A stretch of DNA of 64,000 bases, from assembly GCF_028688855.1 (NCBI RefSeq), contig NZ_JAQTXI010000001.1, forward strand, positions 80,001-144,000, given 5' to 3'. Source of the DNA: Neomegalonema sp. Its GTDB lineage: Bacteria; Pseudomonadota; Alphaproteobacteria; Rhodobacterales; Rhodobacteraceae. Each line of letters begins with the position of its first letter. Position 1 is the first letter of the stretch. The position numbers and the translations under genes were made by a program. Shown here piece after piece: positions 28,384-36,209 of this stretch. Under the pieces are notes generated by a model. The model was not told where the DNA came from and did no database searches. It worked only from the letters and a program-made list of their open reading frames with translations.

Positions 28384-29807
28384 ATCTGCTGGAGCCCTTC
28401 CTCTCGGCCGTCGAGCGGCGGGGCGAACGCCTCGCGCTGATCGAGGGGAGCGGCGCGGAAGCCAGCTACGCCGCCCTCGCCGCCCGCTCCGAGCGTCTGG
28501 CGGGGGCCTGGGCGGCGGCGGGGCTCGGGCCGGGAGACCGCGCCATGATCGCCCTGCCGGTCGGGATCGGGCTTTACGCCGCCATCGCCGCGCTCTGGCG
28601 TCTGGGGGCGGTCGCGGTGTTTCCCGAGCCCGCCCTCGGGCTGAGGGGCCTCAATCGCGCCGTGGAGATCGCCGCGCCCAAGGCTCTGATCACGACGGGC
28701 TGGCTCCATCTGCTGCGGCTGCTGCCCGCCTTCTGGTCCACGCCGCTGAAGCTGGGCCTGAACGAGGGCGAGCCCCGGCGCGGGGTTTACGAAGCGGCGC
28801 CCGATCATCCGGGCCTGATCAGCTTCACCTCCGGCTCGACGGGGAGGCCCAAGGCCATCGCGCGCAGCCACGCCTTCCTCGCGGCGCAGAACGCCTGCGT
28901 GGCGGATCTCCTGCGCAGCGCGGAGCCGAGCCGCGATCTGGTGGGATTCCCGGTCTTCGTCATCGCCAATCTGATGCTCGGGAACGCCTCGATCCTGCCC
29001 GACTGGAGCCCCCGCCGCCCCGAGCTTCTGGCGCCCGAGCGCCTCGCCGCCCGCCTCCGCGCGACCCGGGCGGAGCGCGCCCTCCTGCCGCCGGTCCTCT
29101 GCGCGAAGCTGGCCGAGGGCGGGCCGCATCCCGGCTTGCGGGCGGTCTTCACCGGCGGCGGCCCCGTCTGGCCGGACATCCTCCAGGCCATGGCCGAGCG
29201 TCTGCCGGGCGTCGGGACGACGGCGGTCTACGGCTCCACCGAGGCGGAGCCCATCGCCCATCTGCGCGGCGCCGAGATCGGCGCGCAGGATCGGGAGGCG
29301 ATGCGTTCGGGCGGCGGCCTGCTGGCCGGAAGGCCCGTGCCGCAGATCCGGCTGAGGCTGGAGGAAGGCGAAATCCTCGTGACGGGGGAGCACGTCAACA
29401 AGGGCTATCTCGGGGGCGCGGAAGACGCCGGGACCAAGCTCCGGCGCGCGGGCGAGATCTGGCATCGCACCGGAGATTCCGGACGCCTCGACGATCAGGG
29501 GCGGCTCTGGCTGCTCGGGCGTCAGGGCGCAGAGGCGGCGGGGCTCAAGCCCTTCGCCGTCGAGGCCGCCGCGCGCTTCTGGCCCGGCGTGAAGGCCGCG
29601 GCCCTGCTCGATCTGGAGGGACGGGCGGTTCTGGCCCTCGAAGGGGAGGCGGGCCAGGCCCCGCTCTGGCGGCGCGAGGCGGCGAAGCTCGGGGCTCTGG
29701 AGGTCCGGCCCGTGGCGCGGATTCCCGTGGACCGGCGCCATGGCTCCAAGACGGATCTGCAGGCGCTGCGCCGCCTGCTCGGCGCGACGCCCTCAGCTCG
29801 CGCCTGA
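28380..29807 (+). CDS. AMP-dependent acyl/aryl ligase, OleC-like
   Basis: 475 aa, starting GTG. It belongs to the adenylate-forming superfamily: P-loop-like TSGSTGRPKA (150-159), AVYGSTEAEP as the A5 motif, and HRTGDSGRLDDQGRLWLLGR as the A7/A8 region. The C-terminus (VDRRHGSKTD) ends with the conserved lysine region and resembles OleC-type ligases (DRRHNAK). It probably activates a carboxylic acid as an acyl-adenylate. Its last 15 nt overlap the end of the convergent TadG-like gene. It is the final gene of the seven-gene operon. Confidence 0.85.
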   Translation: MNLLEPFLSAVERRGERLALIEGSGAEASYAALAARSERLAGAWAAAGLGPGDRAMIALPVGIGLYAAIAALWRLGAVAVFPEPALGLRGLNRAVEIAAPKALITTGWLHLLRLLPAFWSTPLKLGLNEGEPRRGVYEAAPDHPGLISFTSGSTGRPKAIARSHAFLAAQNACVADLLRSAEPSRDLVGFPVFVIANLMLGNASILPDWSPRRPELLAPERLAARLRATRAERALLPPVLCAKLAEGGPHPGLRAVFTGGGPVWPDILQAMAERLPGVGTTAVYGSTEAEPIAHLRGAEIGAQDREAMRSGGGLLAGRPVPQIRLRLEEGEILVTGEHVNKGYLGGAEDAGTKLRRAGEIWHRTGDSGRLDDQGRLWLLGRQGAEAAGLKPFAVEAAARFWPGVKAAALLDLEGRAVLALEGEAGQAPLWRREAAKLGALEVRPVARIPVDRRHGSKTDLQALRRLLGATPSARA

Positions 29808-31085
29808 GCCGATCGGGCGACGCGGCGGCGTGACCTTCAGCTCTACGCCCGAGTCGAGCACCGACTGGACGACGGCGTCGATGAACTCGTCCACGGAGCC
29901 CGCGAGGAAACCCAGACTCGTCACGCCGTCCCAATTGGCCATCTCGCGCCAGGGATAGGCGTTGCGCGGCGCGAAGATCGCCAGATAGCGGCTGGAGAGC
30001 GGAATCGTCCCGCGCGAATGCCACTCCGTGCGCAGATCGGCCATGCTCCTGCAGCAGCCGTATTCGCCGGAGCCGTAATGACGATCCTCCGAGCGGCCGA
30101 CCAGGGTCGCCTGAACCGCGGAGATCTCTCCGGATCTGCGCAGCGCGTTGTAGAGCCTCACCGTGAGGTCGTCCACATGAGGCGTCAGAGGCGGGCCTCC
30201 TCCGGCCTGATAGGCCGCGAGGTCCTCGGGCCCCAGAGGCACGCTGTGGGTGTCGGTCCAGAGCGCGACGACCTGAAGCACATGCCGCGAGAGCGCAGGA
30301 CCGTCGGGCGGATTCTCGAGGGGCGCGGTCAGCGCATGCGCGACCGCCGCCGCCGCGGATTCCGGGAAATCCATGCCGCCGATGGGCAGGCGGCTCAGGA
30401 TCAGCGACCGGAGCTGATCGCGCCGGGCGGGGTCGGACATGTCGTAGACCGGAGATTCCTCCCAGGCGGGCGCGACCACCGGATCATGACGCAGATCGCG
30501 GAAGAACCCGACCTTCACGAAGAGCCGCCCCATCTCGACGCCCTTCTGCTCCAGACGCGTGCGCATCTGGGCCTCGAAATCCGCCATGGCCATGCCCGCC
30601 ACCTGGATCAGGCCCATCATGGAGACGGTCACGTCGAGGAGGAAGTAGATGTAGATGTCCTTCACGCCGCCCTTGCTGGCGTGAGCCTCCACTTCGGCGG
30701 TCAGGCTGCGGACCCCGGCCAGACGCAGGAAGCTGGTCTCGCCGATGGCGCGGACCCTCACGGCGGCGTGGCTGACGTTGTAATCCGGATCATGGTCGAA
30801 ATCGATGGCGGGAGGCTGCTGGGTCACGTATCCCGCCGTCTCGCCCACGAAGAGGATGCGCTCCGCCACGTCGCGCGCGGCGGCCTCGTCGCCGGTTTCG
30901 TGGAAATGCCGCGCCGCCGAAAGCGCCGCCGAGTCGGCGGTCTTCTGGAGCGTGTCGCGGGCGCGGTGGAAATTGCTGTATTCGACCGCCCCGCCGCTGA
31001 TCAGCACCAGCAGGAACAGACAGACGCCCATCAGCGGAGCGACCGCCCCGCGTCGGGATCTGAAGAAGGAAGAGCGAATCCGCAT
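29793..31085 (-). CDS. TadG-like pilus-assembly protein with von Willebrand domain (second copy)
   Basis: 430 aa. It starts with a short basic N-terminus and one hydrophobic segment (about 16-37, VAPLMGVCLFLLVL) followed by ALSAAR, the TadE/TadG pilus-assembly-like N-terminus. A von Willebrand-type domain follows with the MIDAS-like DVTVSM near 151. A Cys-Cys pair lies in YGCCRSM, which is shared with the upstream paralogue. It ends without the Ser/Gly-rich tail of that paralogue. Roughly two thirds of residues match by eye. The start at 31085 is the first ATG before the hydrophobic segment; the longer frame to 32939 is a shadow. It is convergent with, and overlaps, the AMP ligase gene by 15 nt. 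Confidence 0.82.
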   Translation of the reverse strand: MRIRSSFFRSRRGAVAPLMGVCLFLLVLISGGAVEYSNFHRARDTLQKTADSAALSAARHFHETGDEAAARDVAERILFVGETAGYVTQQPPAIDFDHDPDYNVSHAAVRVRAIGETSFLRLAGVRSLTAEVEAHASKGGVKDIYIYFLLDVTVSMMGLIQVAGMAMADFEAQMRTRLEQKGVEMGRLFVKVGFFRDLRHDPVVAPAWEESPVYDMSDPARRDQLRSLILSRLPIGGMDFPESAAAAVAHALTAPLENPPDGPALSRHVLQVVALWTDTHSVPLGPEDLAAYQAGGGPPLTPHVDDLTVRLYNALRRSGEISAVQATLVGRSEDRHYGSGEYGCCRSMADLRTEWHSRGTIPLSSRYLAIFAPRNAYPWREMANWDGVTSLGFLAGSVDEFIDAVVQSVLDSGVELKVTPPRRPIGSGAS

Positions 31086-31228
31086 CTGGGCGCATCCCTG
31101 GCAGGGCGGGCTTCCCGAAGGTTTCGCGAAGCCTGGAGGTCGCCGGACCGACCGGCGCGCCGCCCCGGAAGGCGGTGCGGAGCCCCGCTGCGCGCAGGGC
31201 CCTCGCGGTCGGGAGCCGGAGGCGCGCC

Positions 31229-32767
31229 TCAGCGGCCGCCGCTCCCGCCCCAATGGCCGGAAGAGGAGGAGCCGCCGCTGCTCCAGCCTCCGGAGCTCCA
31301 GGTCCAGCTGCCGGAAGAGGTGGAGCTCCAGCCGCTCGAGGAGGAGCCCGAAGACGATCCCGAAGACGCGCCGCCCGAGGAGGAGGCGCCGCCCGGAGGA
31401 GAAGCGGCCTCCGCCGGTCCGGGGTCGATGGAGCCGGTGCTCATGTCCGAAGAGCCGCGGCTGGAATCCGCCCAGGGCGAGGCTCCGGAAGGCGGCGGCT
31501 CGATCTGCAGCGAGACGCCCGATTCGATCACCGCCCGAACCACGCCGTCGATGAAGGCGTCGGCGGAGCTGTCGACGTAATCCATGCCGATGACGTTCTC
31601 CCAGCGGGTCATTTCGCGCCAGGGATACTGATTCTGGTAGACGAAGAGCGCCAGATAACGGTTGGACAACCCGACCGCTCCGCGCGACAGCCATTCGGTG
31701 CGCAGCTGCTCCATGCTCTTGCAGCAGCCGTAATAGGAGGAGTTGTAATGCGCGTCCTCGACGCGGACTCCGGGGGTGGCGGACATGGACCTCTGGAGGG
31801 CGGCCAGCTCGCCGTTCTGCCGCAGCGTCTGATAGAGCGGCACGGTCAGGTCGTCCACCTGAGGCCGCATCGCGCTGCCGTTGGCGGCCCGATAGGCGGA
31901 GAGATCCTCGGGGCCGAGGGGCAGGCCCTCCACATGGGTCCAGACGCCGATCACCTGGATCATGTGCCGCGAGAGCGGCGCGCCGCCCACCGGCAGCTCC
32001 AGCGGCGAGGTCAGGGCGTAGGCGATGGCCGCCGTCGAGGATTCGGGCGTGTCGCCGCCGCCGGTGGCCCTGCGGGCGCGGATGTGGTCGCGCATCAGCA
32101 GGCGCTGCGCCGGATCGGACATGTCGTAGACCGGAGACTCCTCCCAGGCCGGCGGATCCATGTCGCTGCGCAGGTCGCGGAAATAGCCGGTCTTCACGAA
32201 GAGCCGCCCCATCTCGACGCCCTGCTGCTCCAGACGGGTGCGCAGCTGCGCCTCGAAATCGACCATGGCCGTGCTGGCCACGTTGATCAGGCCCTGCATC
32301 GAGCCGGTCACGTCGAGCAGGAGATAGACGTAGATGTCCTTCACGCCGCCCTTGGTGGCGAAGGACTCGACCTCCGCCGTCAGGCTCTCGATCCCCGCCA
32401 GACGCATGAAGCTGGTGGCCGCCTTCGCGCGCACCCGCATGGCGGCGTGGCTGCTGTGATGCTCCTCGTTGTATTCGACCTTGAAGTCGAAGGGGAGCTG
32501 GGTGGCGTATCCGGAGGTCTCGCCGGCGGCCAGGATCCGCTCGACCAGCGTGCGGGCGGCGGCCTCGTCGCGATTCTCGTGGAAGTGCCGCGCCGCCGAA
32601 AGCGCCGCCGCGTCGGCGGTCTTCTGGAGCGTGTCGCGGGCGCGGTGGAAGTTGCTGTATTCGACCGCCCCGCCGCTGACCAGAACCAGCAGGAACAGGC
32701 AGACGCCCATCATCGGGGCGACCGCTCCACGGCGGGATCGGGAGAAGAGGGAGACGAGCCGCATCAT
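31229..32767 (-). CDS. TadG-like pilus-assembly protein with von Willebrand domain (first copy)
   Basis: 512 aa. The N-terminus has a membrane segment (about 18-38) followed by the TadE/TadG-like pattern (FHRARDTLQKTADAAALSAAR is shared almost exactly with the second copy). The von Willebrand domain has the MIDAS-like DVTGSM (152-157), and YGCCKSM repeats the Cys-Cys motif of the paralogue. The last 80 residues are Ser/Gly/Trp-rich and low-complexity. TadG-like proteins are secretin-linked periplasmic parts of Flp/Tad pili. No other tad or flp genes are in this window, so the pair is an orphan module or serves a distant locus. Confidence 0.82.
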   Translation of the reverse strand: MMRLVSLFSRSRRGAVAPMMGVCLFLLVLVSGGAVEYSNFHRARDTLQKTADAAALSAARHFHENRDEAAARTLVERILAAGETSGYATQLPFDFKVEYNEEHHSSHAAMRVRAKAATSFMRLAGIESLTAEVESFATKGGVKDIYVYLLLDVTGSMQGLINVASTAMVDFEAQLRTRLEQQGVEMGRLFVKTGYFRDLRSDMDPPAWEESPVYDMSDPAQRLLMRDHIRARRATGGGDTPESSTAAIAYALTSPLELPVGGAPLSRHMIQVIGVWTHVEGLPLGPEDLSAYRAANGSAMRPQVDDLTVPLYQTLRQNGELAALQRSMSATPGVRVEDAHYNSSYYGCCKSMEQLRTEWLSRGAVGLSNRYLALFVYQNQYPWREMTRWENVIGMDYVDSSADAFIDGVVRAVIESGVSLQIEPPPSGASPWADSSRGSSDMSTGSIDPGPAEAASPPGGASSSGGASSGSSSGSSSSGWSSTSSGSWTWSSGGWSSGGSSSSGHWGGSGGR

Positions 32768-32969
32768 TCGAATCCTTGAGACCGGGAACCTCCGCAGTCT
32801 TTGACGAAAGCTTGAAGGAAGCCTGAAGCCTCATGGTGAACCGGAGCCGCAAGCGCCGATCCGGCGCATGCGCCGCAGCTCTGCGCCTTGACCGGCCCGC
32901 AACCCCTTCGTTATGAGGAGGCCGCGCGCTCGCGCGCAAGATTCTGAGGCTTCAAGTCAGGTGCGGCGA

Positions 32970-33899
32970 ATGAAAACGACTCGGACGGTTGAGAAGATTC
33001 TGGAGAGCTACGGCGCCGATTCGCCGGGCGTGAAGGCCAATCTGCGCCGCATGCTGATGGCCGGAAGGCTCGGCGGAACCGGCAAGATGATCATCCTGCC
33101 GGTCGACCAGGGCTTCGAGCACGGACCGGCGCGCAGCTTCGCGCCCAATCCCGAAGCCTATGATCCGCTGTATCATCCGCAGCTCGCCCTCGAGGCCGGC
33201 CTGAACGCCTACGCCGCCCCGCTCGGCATGCTGGAGGCCGCCGCCGACCGCTACGCCGGACAGCTGCCGCTGATCCTCAAGCTGAATTCGGCCAACAGCC
33301 TCCTGCCGAAATCCGCGCCCAAGGACCAGGCGGTCACCGCCTCGCCTCAGGACGCCCTGCGGCTCGGCTGCTCGGCGGTGGGCCTGACCATCTATCCGGG
33401 CTCGGGCAGCTCGCTCGACATGTTCGAGGAAGCCGCCCAGATCATCGCCGAAGCCAAGGCCTATGGCCTGGCGGCGGTGGTCTGGTCCTATCCGCGCGGC
33501 GAGGACCTCGGCAAGGACGGCGAGACCGCCTTCGACGTCACCGCCTACGCCGCCCACATGGCCGCCCTGCTCGGCGCCCATGTGATCAAGGTCAAGCTGC
33601 CCACCGACCATCTCGAGCAGCCCGACGCCAAGAAGGTCTATCAGGCCCAGAAGGTGCCCGCCGGATCCCAGGCCGAGCGCGTGGGCCATGTGGTGCAGTC
33701 CTGCTTCGCGGGTCGGCGTCTGGTGATCTTCTCGGGCGGCGCGGCCAAGGGCTCGGATTCGGTCTACGCCGACGCCCGCGCCATCCGCGACGGCGGCGGC
33801 AACGGCTCGATCATCGGCCGCAACGTCTTCCAGCGCCCCCGCGCCGAGGCTCTGGAGATGCTCAACGAGCTGGTCGCCATCTATCGCGGCAAGGCCTGA
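32970..33899 (+). CDS. fbaB: Class I fructose-bisphosphate aldolase (FbaB/DhnA type)
   Basis: 309 aa. It matches the archaeal-type class I aldolase family that splits fructose-1,6-bisphosphate through a Schiff-base lysine; the lysine is in VIKVKLP (205-211), with PVDQGFEHGP (44-53) near the N-terminus. The ATG at 32970 was preferred over a longer start with an unrelated N-terminus. It is monocistronic, with two hairpins downstream. pgk lies elsewhere in the window on the other strand. Confidence 0.94.
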   Translation: MKTTRTVEKILESYGADSPGVKANLRRMLMAGRLGGTGKMIILPVDQGFEHGPARSFAPNPEAYDPLYHPQLALEAGLNAYAAPLGMLEAAADRYAGQLPLILKLNSANSLLPKSAPKDQAVTASPQDALRLGCSAVGLTIYPGSGSSLDMFEEAAQIIAEAKAYGLAAVVWSYPRGEDLGKDGETAFDVTAYAAHMAALLGAHVIKVKLPTDHLEQPDAKKVYQAQKVPAGSQAERVGHVVQSCFAGRRLVIFSGGAAKGSDSVYADARAIRDGGGNGSIIGRNVFQRPRAEALEMLNELVAIYRGKA

Positions 33900-33913
33900 G
33901 CGAAACGGAAAGG

Positions 33914-33940
33914 GAGCGCCTCCGCCTTGCGGAGACGCTC
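33914..33940 (+). terminator. First hairpin after fbaB
   Basis: An 11-bp stem with one mismatch and a CTT loop, directly after the fbaB stop. There is no T-run. It may work with the next hairpin. Confidence 0.5.
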
Positions 33941-33957
33941 CAGGGGTCCCTCGGACA

Positions 33958-33998
33958 GCGGCCTTTCCGGAGATCCCGGAGGGGCCGCTTCTTCTTGA
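33958..33998 (+). terminator. Second hairpin after fbaB with T-rich tail
   Basis: An outer GCGGCC/GGCCGC stem and an inner TCCGG/CCGGA stem, followed by TTCTTCTT. This is the likelier fbaB terminator. Confidence 0.65.
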
Positions 33999-34031
33999 TC
34001 TCGCCATCTCCGTCTTGCGGAGGCTCCGGGG

Positions 34032-35300
34032 TCAGGCGGCGTCGGAATCGCCGCCGTTCTCGGCGTTCATCAGCGCGTCGAGATACCAGTCCAGAGCCGT
34101 GATCACCACGTCTTCGGGCTCGCAGCCCATGTTCTGGGCCAGATGCCGGATCATCTCGGCGCGCTGGGCGTCGATGGGCATGAGCATCTCGCCTTCGTCG
34201 AAACCGGCGCGGGCCTCGGCGTAGCCCTCCTCCTCGCCATAGACCGCTTCCGGATTCTCCGCATAGGCGGGCTGCTCCTGCTCGCCGGACTCGACGGAGT
34301 CGCCATGGCTCGCGGCGGGCTCCGCGTCGAAGACCGAAAGCTGGGCCTCGTATTCGCGCTTGTGCGCCTCCTCGACGGCGCGGGACCTCTCCTCGGCGGG
34401 CGTCTCCCAGAAGGCGGGGTCGTCGAGGGGCTCCAGCGCGGAGACGGGCGGGAGCTCCACGGGCGCAGGCCGGGAGACCTCGGCGCGCGGCGCGCGCGAA
34501 GGCTCGGGATGGGCGTAGGCGGGGTCGTCGAAGGAGACCTGGTCGAGGAAATCCCCGGCGTCTCCGGCGGCCGTCTCGCGGGGCTCCTCAGCGACGGGAT
34601 CCCGGCGCATGGACTCGACCGGAGGCTCGGGCTTCCTGGCCTCGAAGACGGGCTCGGGCGGACGCGGCGGCTCGGAGGCCGAAGGCATGGCGATCACGGC
34701 TTCGGCCTTCGCGCTCCGGGAGAAGAACGGATCGAAGGACGCCTCGGCGACGGGCTCGGGCTCGGGAGCGGGCGCCGCAGGCTCGGGCGCGGCCGCGAGC
34801 GGCGCAAGGGGCTCGGGCCGGGAGGGCGCGACGGGCTCCGGACGCGACGCCCGGACCGGATCCGCCGCAGGCGTCGGGAGAGGCGGCTCGGGCGGCGCGG
34901 CCGCCGCAGGGGGCGGAGGCGGCGCGACCGGCGGAGGCGGGGCCGGAGCGGCGGGCGGAGGCGCAGGACGCGCCGCGACGGGCGCGGGCCCCGCGGGCCT
35001 CTCGCCCTGAATGGCCAGCAGATCCTCGATGGAGGCGGAGGCTCCGGCGTCCGAACCCGAGAAGGGATCCTCCAGCCCGAGCGCCTTGAAATAGAGGGAG
35101 AGGCTGTCGCCCCCGGTCGCGCCGCCCGCCGGGCCCGCGGCGGGCTCGACGACGGGAGCCCTGGGCGGCGGGACGGGCGCGGGAGCCGCCTCGACCTTCG
35201 GCGTCGTCCCGACCGCGACGGCGGCGGCTCCGCCCCGGCGCTTGCTCAGCAGCGCGGCGAGACGTTCCGTCTGGGCGGAGAGGGATTCACGTTCGGCCAT
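34032..35300 (-). CDS. Proline-rich protein with short C-terminal helical domain
   Basis: 422 aa. The first 20 residues are a charged helix. Residues 30-330 are mostly Pro/Ala/Glu low complexity, with interspersed short blocks such as DSLSLYFKALGLEDPF (66-81) and FLDQVSFDDPAYA. The C-terminal 45 residues (AQRAEMIRHLAQNMGCEPEDVVITALDWYLDALM) form an amphipathic helical domain that looks like a small interaction or ribbon-helix-type module. No signal peptide is seen, so it is cytoplasmic. It lies next to the TerB-DnaJ gene on the same strand. No function is recognised; a disordered scaffold is possible. Confidence 0.7.
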   Translation of the reverse strand: MAERESLSAQTERLAALLSKRRGGAAAVAVGTTPKVEAAPAPVPPPRAPVVEPAAGPAGGATGGDSLSLYFKALGLEDPFSGSDAGASASIEDLLAIQGERPAGPAPVAARPAPPPAAPAPPPPVAPPPPPAAAAPPEPPLPTPAADPVRASRPEPVAPSRPEPLAPLAAAPEPAAPAPEPEPVAEASFDPFFSRSAKAEAVIAMPSASEPPRPPEPVFEARKPEPPVESMRRDPVAEEPRETAAGDAGDFLDQVSFDDPAYAHPEPSRAPRAEVSRPAPVELPPVSALEPLDDPAFWETPAEERSRAVEEAHKREYEAQLSVFDAEPAASHGDSVESGEQEQPAYAENPEAVYGEEEGYAEARAGFDEGEMLMPIDAQRAEMIRHLAQNMGCEPEDVVITALDWYLDALMNAENGGDSDAA

Positions 35301-35378
35301 TGGAGACTCTCCCGCAGCAAGGCTTGCGGCCCCGCAGGGGGGAGACGGAGCCGTGCCGTCAGGAATACGTCGGGAAGC

Positions 35379-36065
35379 TTAACGCGTGGTTTCGAGACGC
35401 GCGGGCTTGAGCGCCTCATAAGCTGCGTTGACGGCGCTCAGCCTTTCGGTCGCGATTCGCAGGGCCTCGGGCGGCAGGCCCCGACCCATGAGCCGATCCG
35501 GGTGATTCTCGCGCACGAGGCGAGCCCAGGCCTCGCGCACGACCTCCGGAGAGGCCCCGCGCGGCAGGCCGAGAGCCGCATAGGCGCAGGCGAGTCCCGT
35601 CTCGTCGCGGCGCAGGACCCGCCGACGCGCCCCCGCCTCCAGCCCGAAGACGTCGGCCACGGTCTCCAGGAACACGGCCTCCCGACCGTCCAGCTCGCCG
35701 TCGCTGCGGGCGATGTGGACCAGACCCGCGAGCACGTCCTCCAGGAATTCGGGACGGTCCACGAACATCTCGGCGATGCGCCGCGCGTAGATCTCGTAGC
35801 CCGCCGGATCGCTCTGGGCCTGGGCGAAGAAGCGCTCCACGCCGGGCAGATCCTCGGGCGCGACCTGGAAGGCCTCGATGAAGGCGGCGCGTTCGGGATC
35901 GGTGGCGCGGCCGTCCACGCCCGCCATCTTCGCCCCCAGAGCCACAACCGCGATGGTGAAGGCCACGCTGGCCTCCGGAGGCTTCGATTCGCAGCGGAAG
36001 ACGTCCAGAAGATCGAGGACGCCGGAGTGCTCGAAGAAGGCCCTGACGCGGGACCAGAGAGGCAT
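35379..36065 (-). CDS. TerB-DnaJ domain protein (DjlA-like)
   Basis: 228 aa from the ATG at 36065. Residues about 25-155 match the TerB fold with repeated D-G-x-x-x-x-x-E patterns (GVDGRATDPE, RSDGELDGRE). The C-terminal 65 residues are a J-domain with HPD at 188-190, which stimulates DnaK. The pairing is that of DjlA, but the N-terminal transmembrane helix of DjlA is missing. It is monocistronic or joined to the proline-rich gene 78 nt downstream. A cytoplasmic DnaK co-chaperone role is likely. Confidence 0.85.
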   Translation of the reverse strand: MPLWSRVRAFFEHSGVLDLLDVFRCESKPPEASVAFTIAVVALGAKMAGVDGRATDPERAAFIEAFQVAPEDLPGVERFFAQAQSDPAGYEIYARRIAEMFVDRPEFLEDVLAGLVHIARSDGELDGREAVFLETVADVFGLEAGARRRVLRRDETGLACAYAALGLPRGASPEVVREAWARLVRENHPDRLMGRGLPPEALRIATERLSAVNAAYEALKPARLETTR

Positions 36066-36209
36066 GACCGGGGGTCTCCGCATCGGAAATTCAGACGTAT
36101 GCGCCGCCTGCGCGCCATTCCGGAGCATCCTACGCCCCGAGGCCCGCCGCCTTCAAGCCGAAGTTGCGCCGCAGGGGACGCCGGGACCCTCCGGCCCGCT
36201 CCCGACGGC

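Noticed and set aside
29793..32939. A single 1048-residue minus-strand frame
   Set aside because: It joins the second TadG-like gene to the non-coding frame of the first; the true proteins start at ATGs 31085 and 32767 with matching N-termini.
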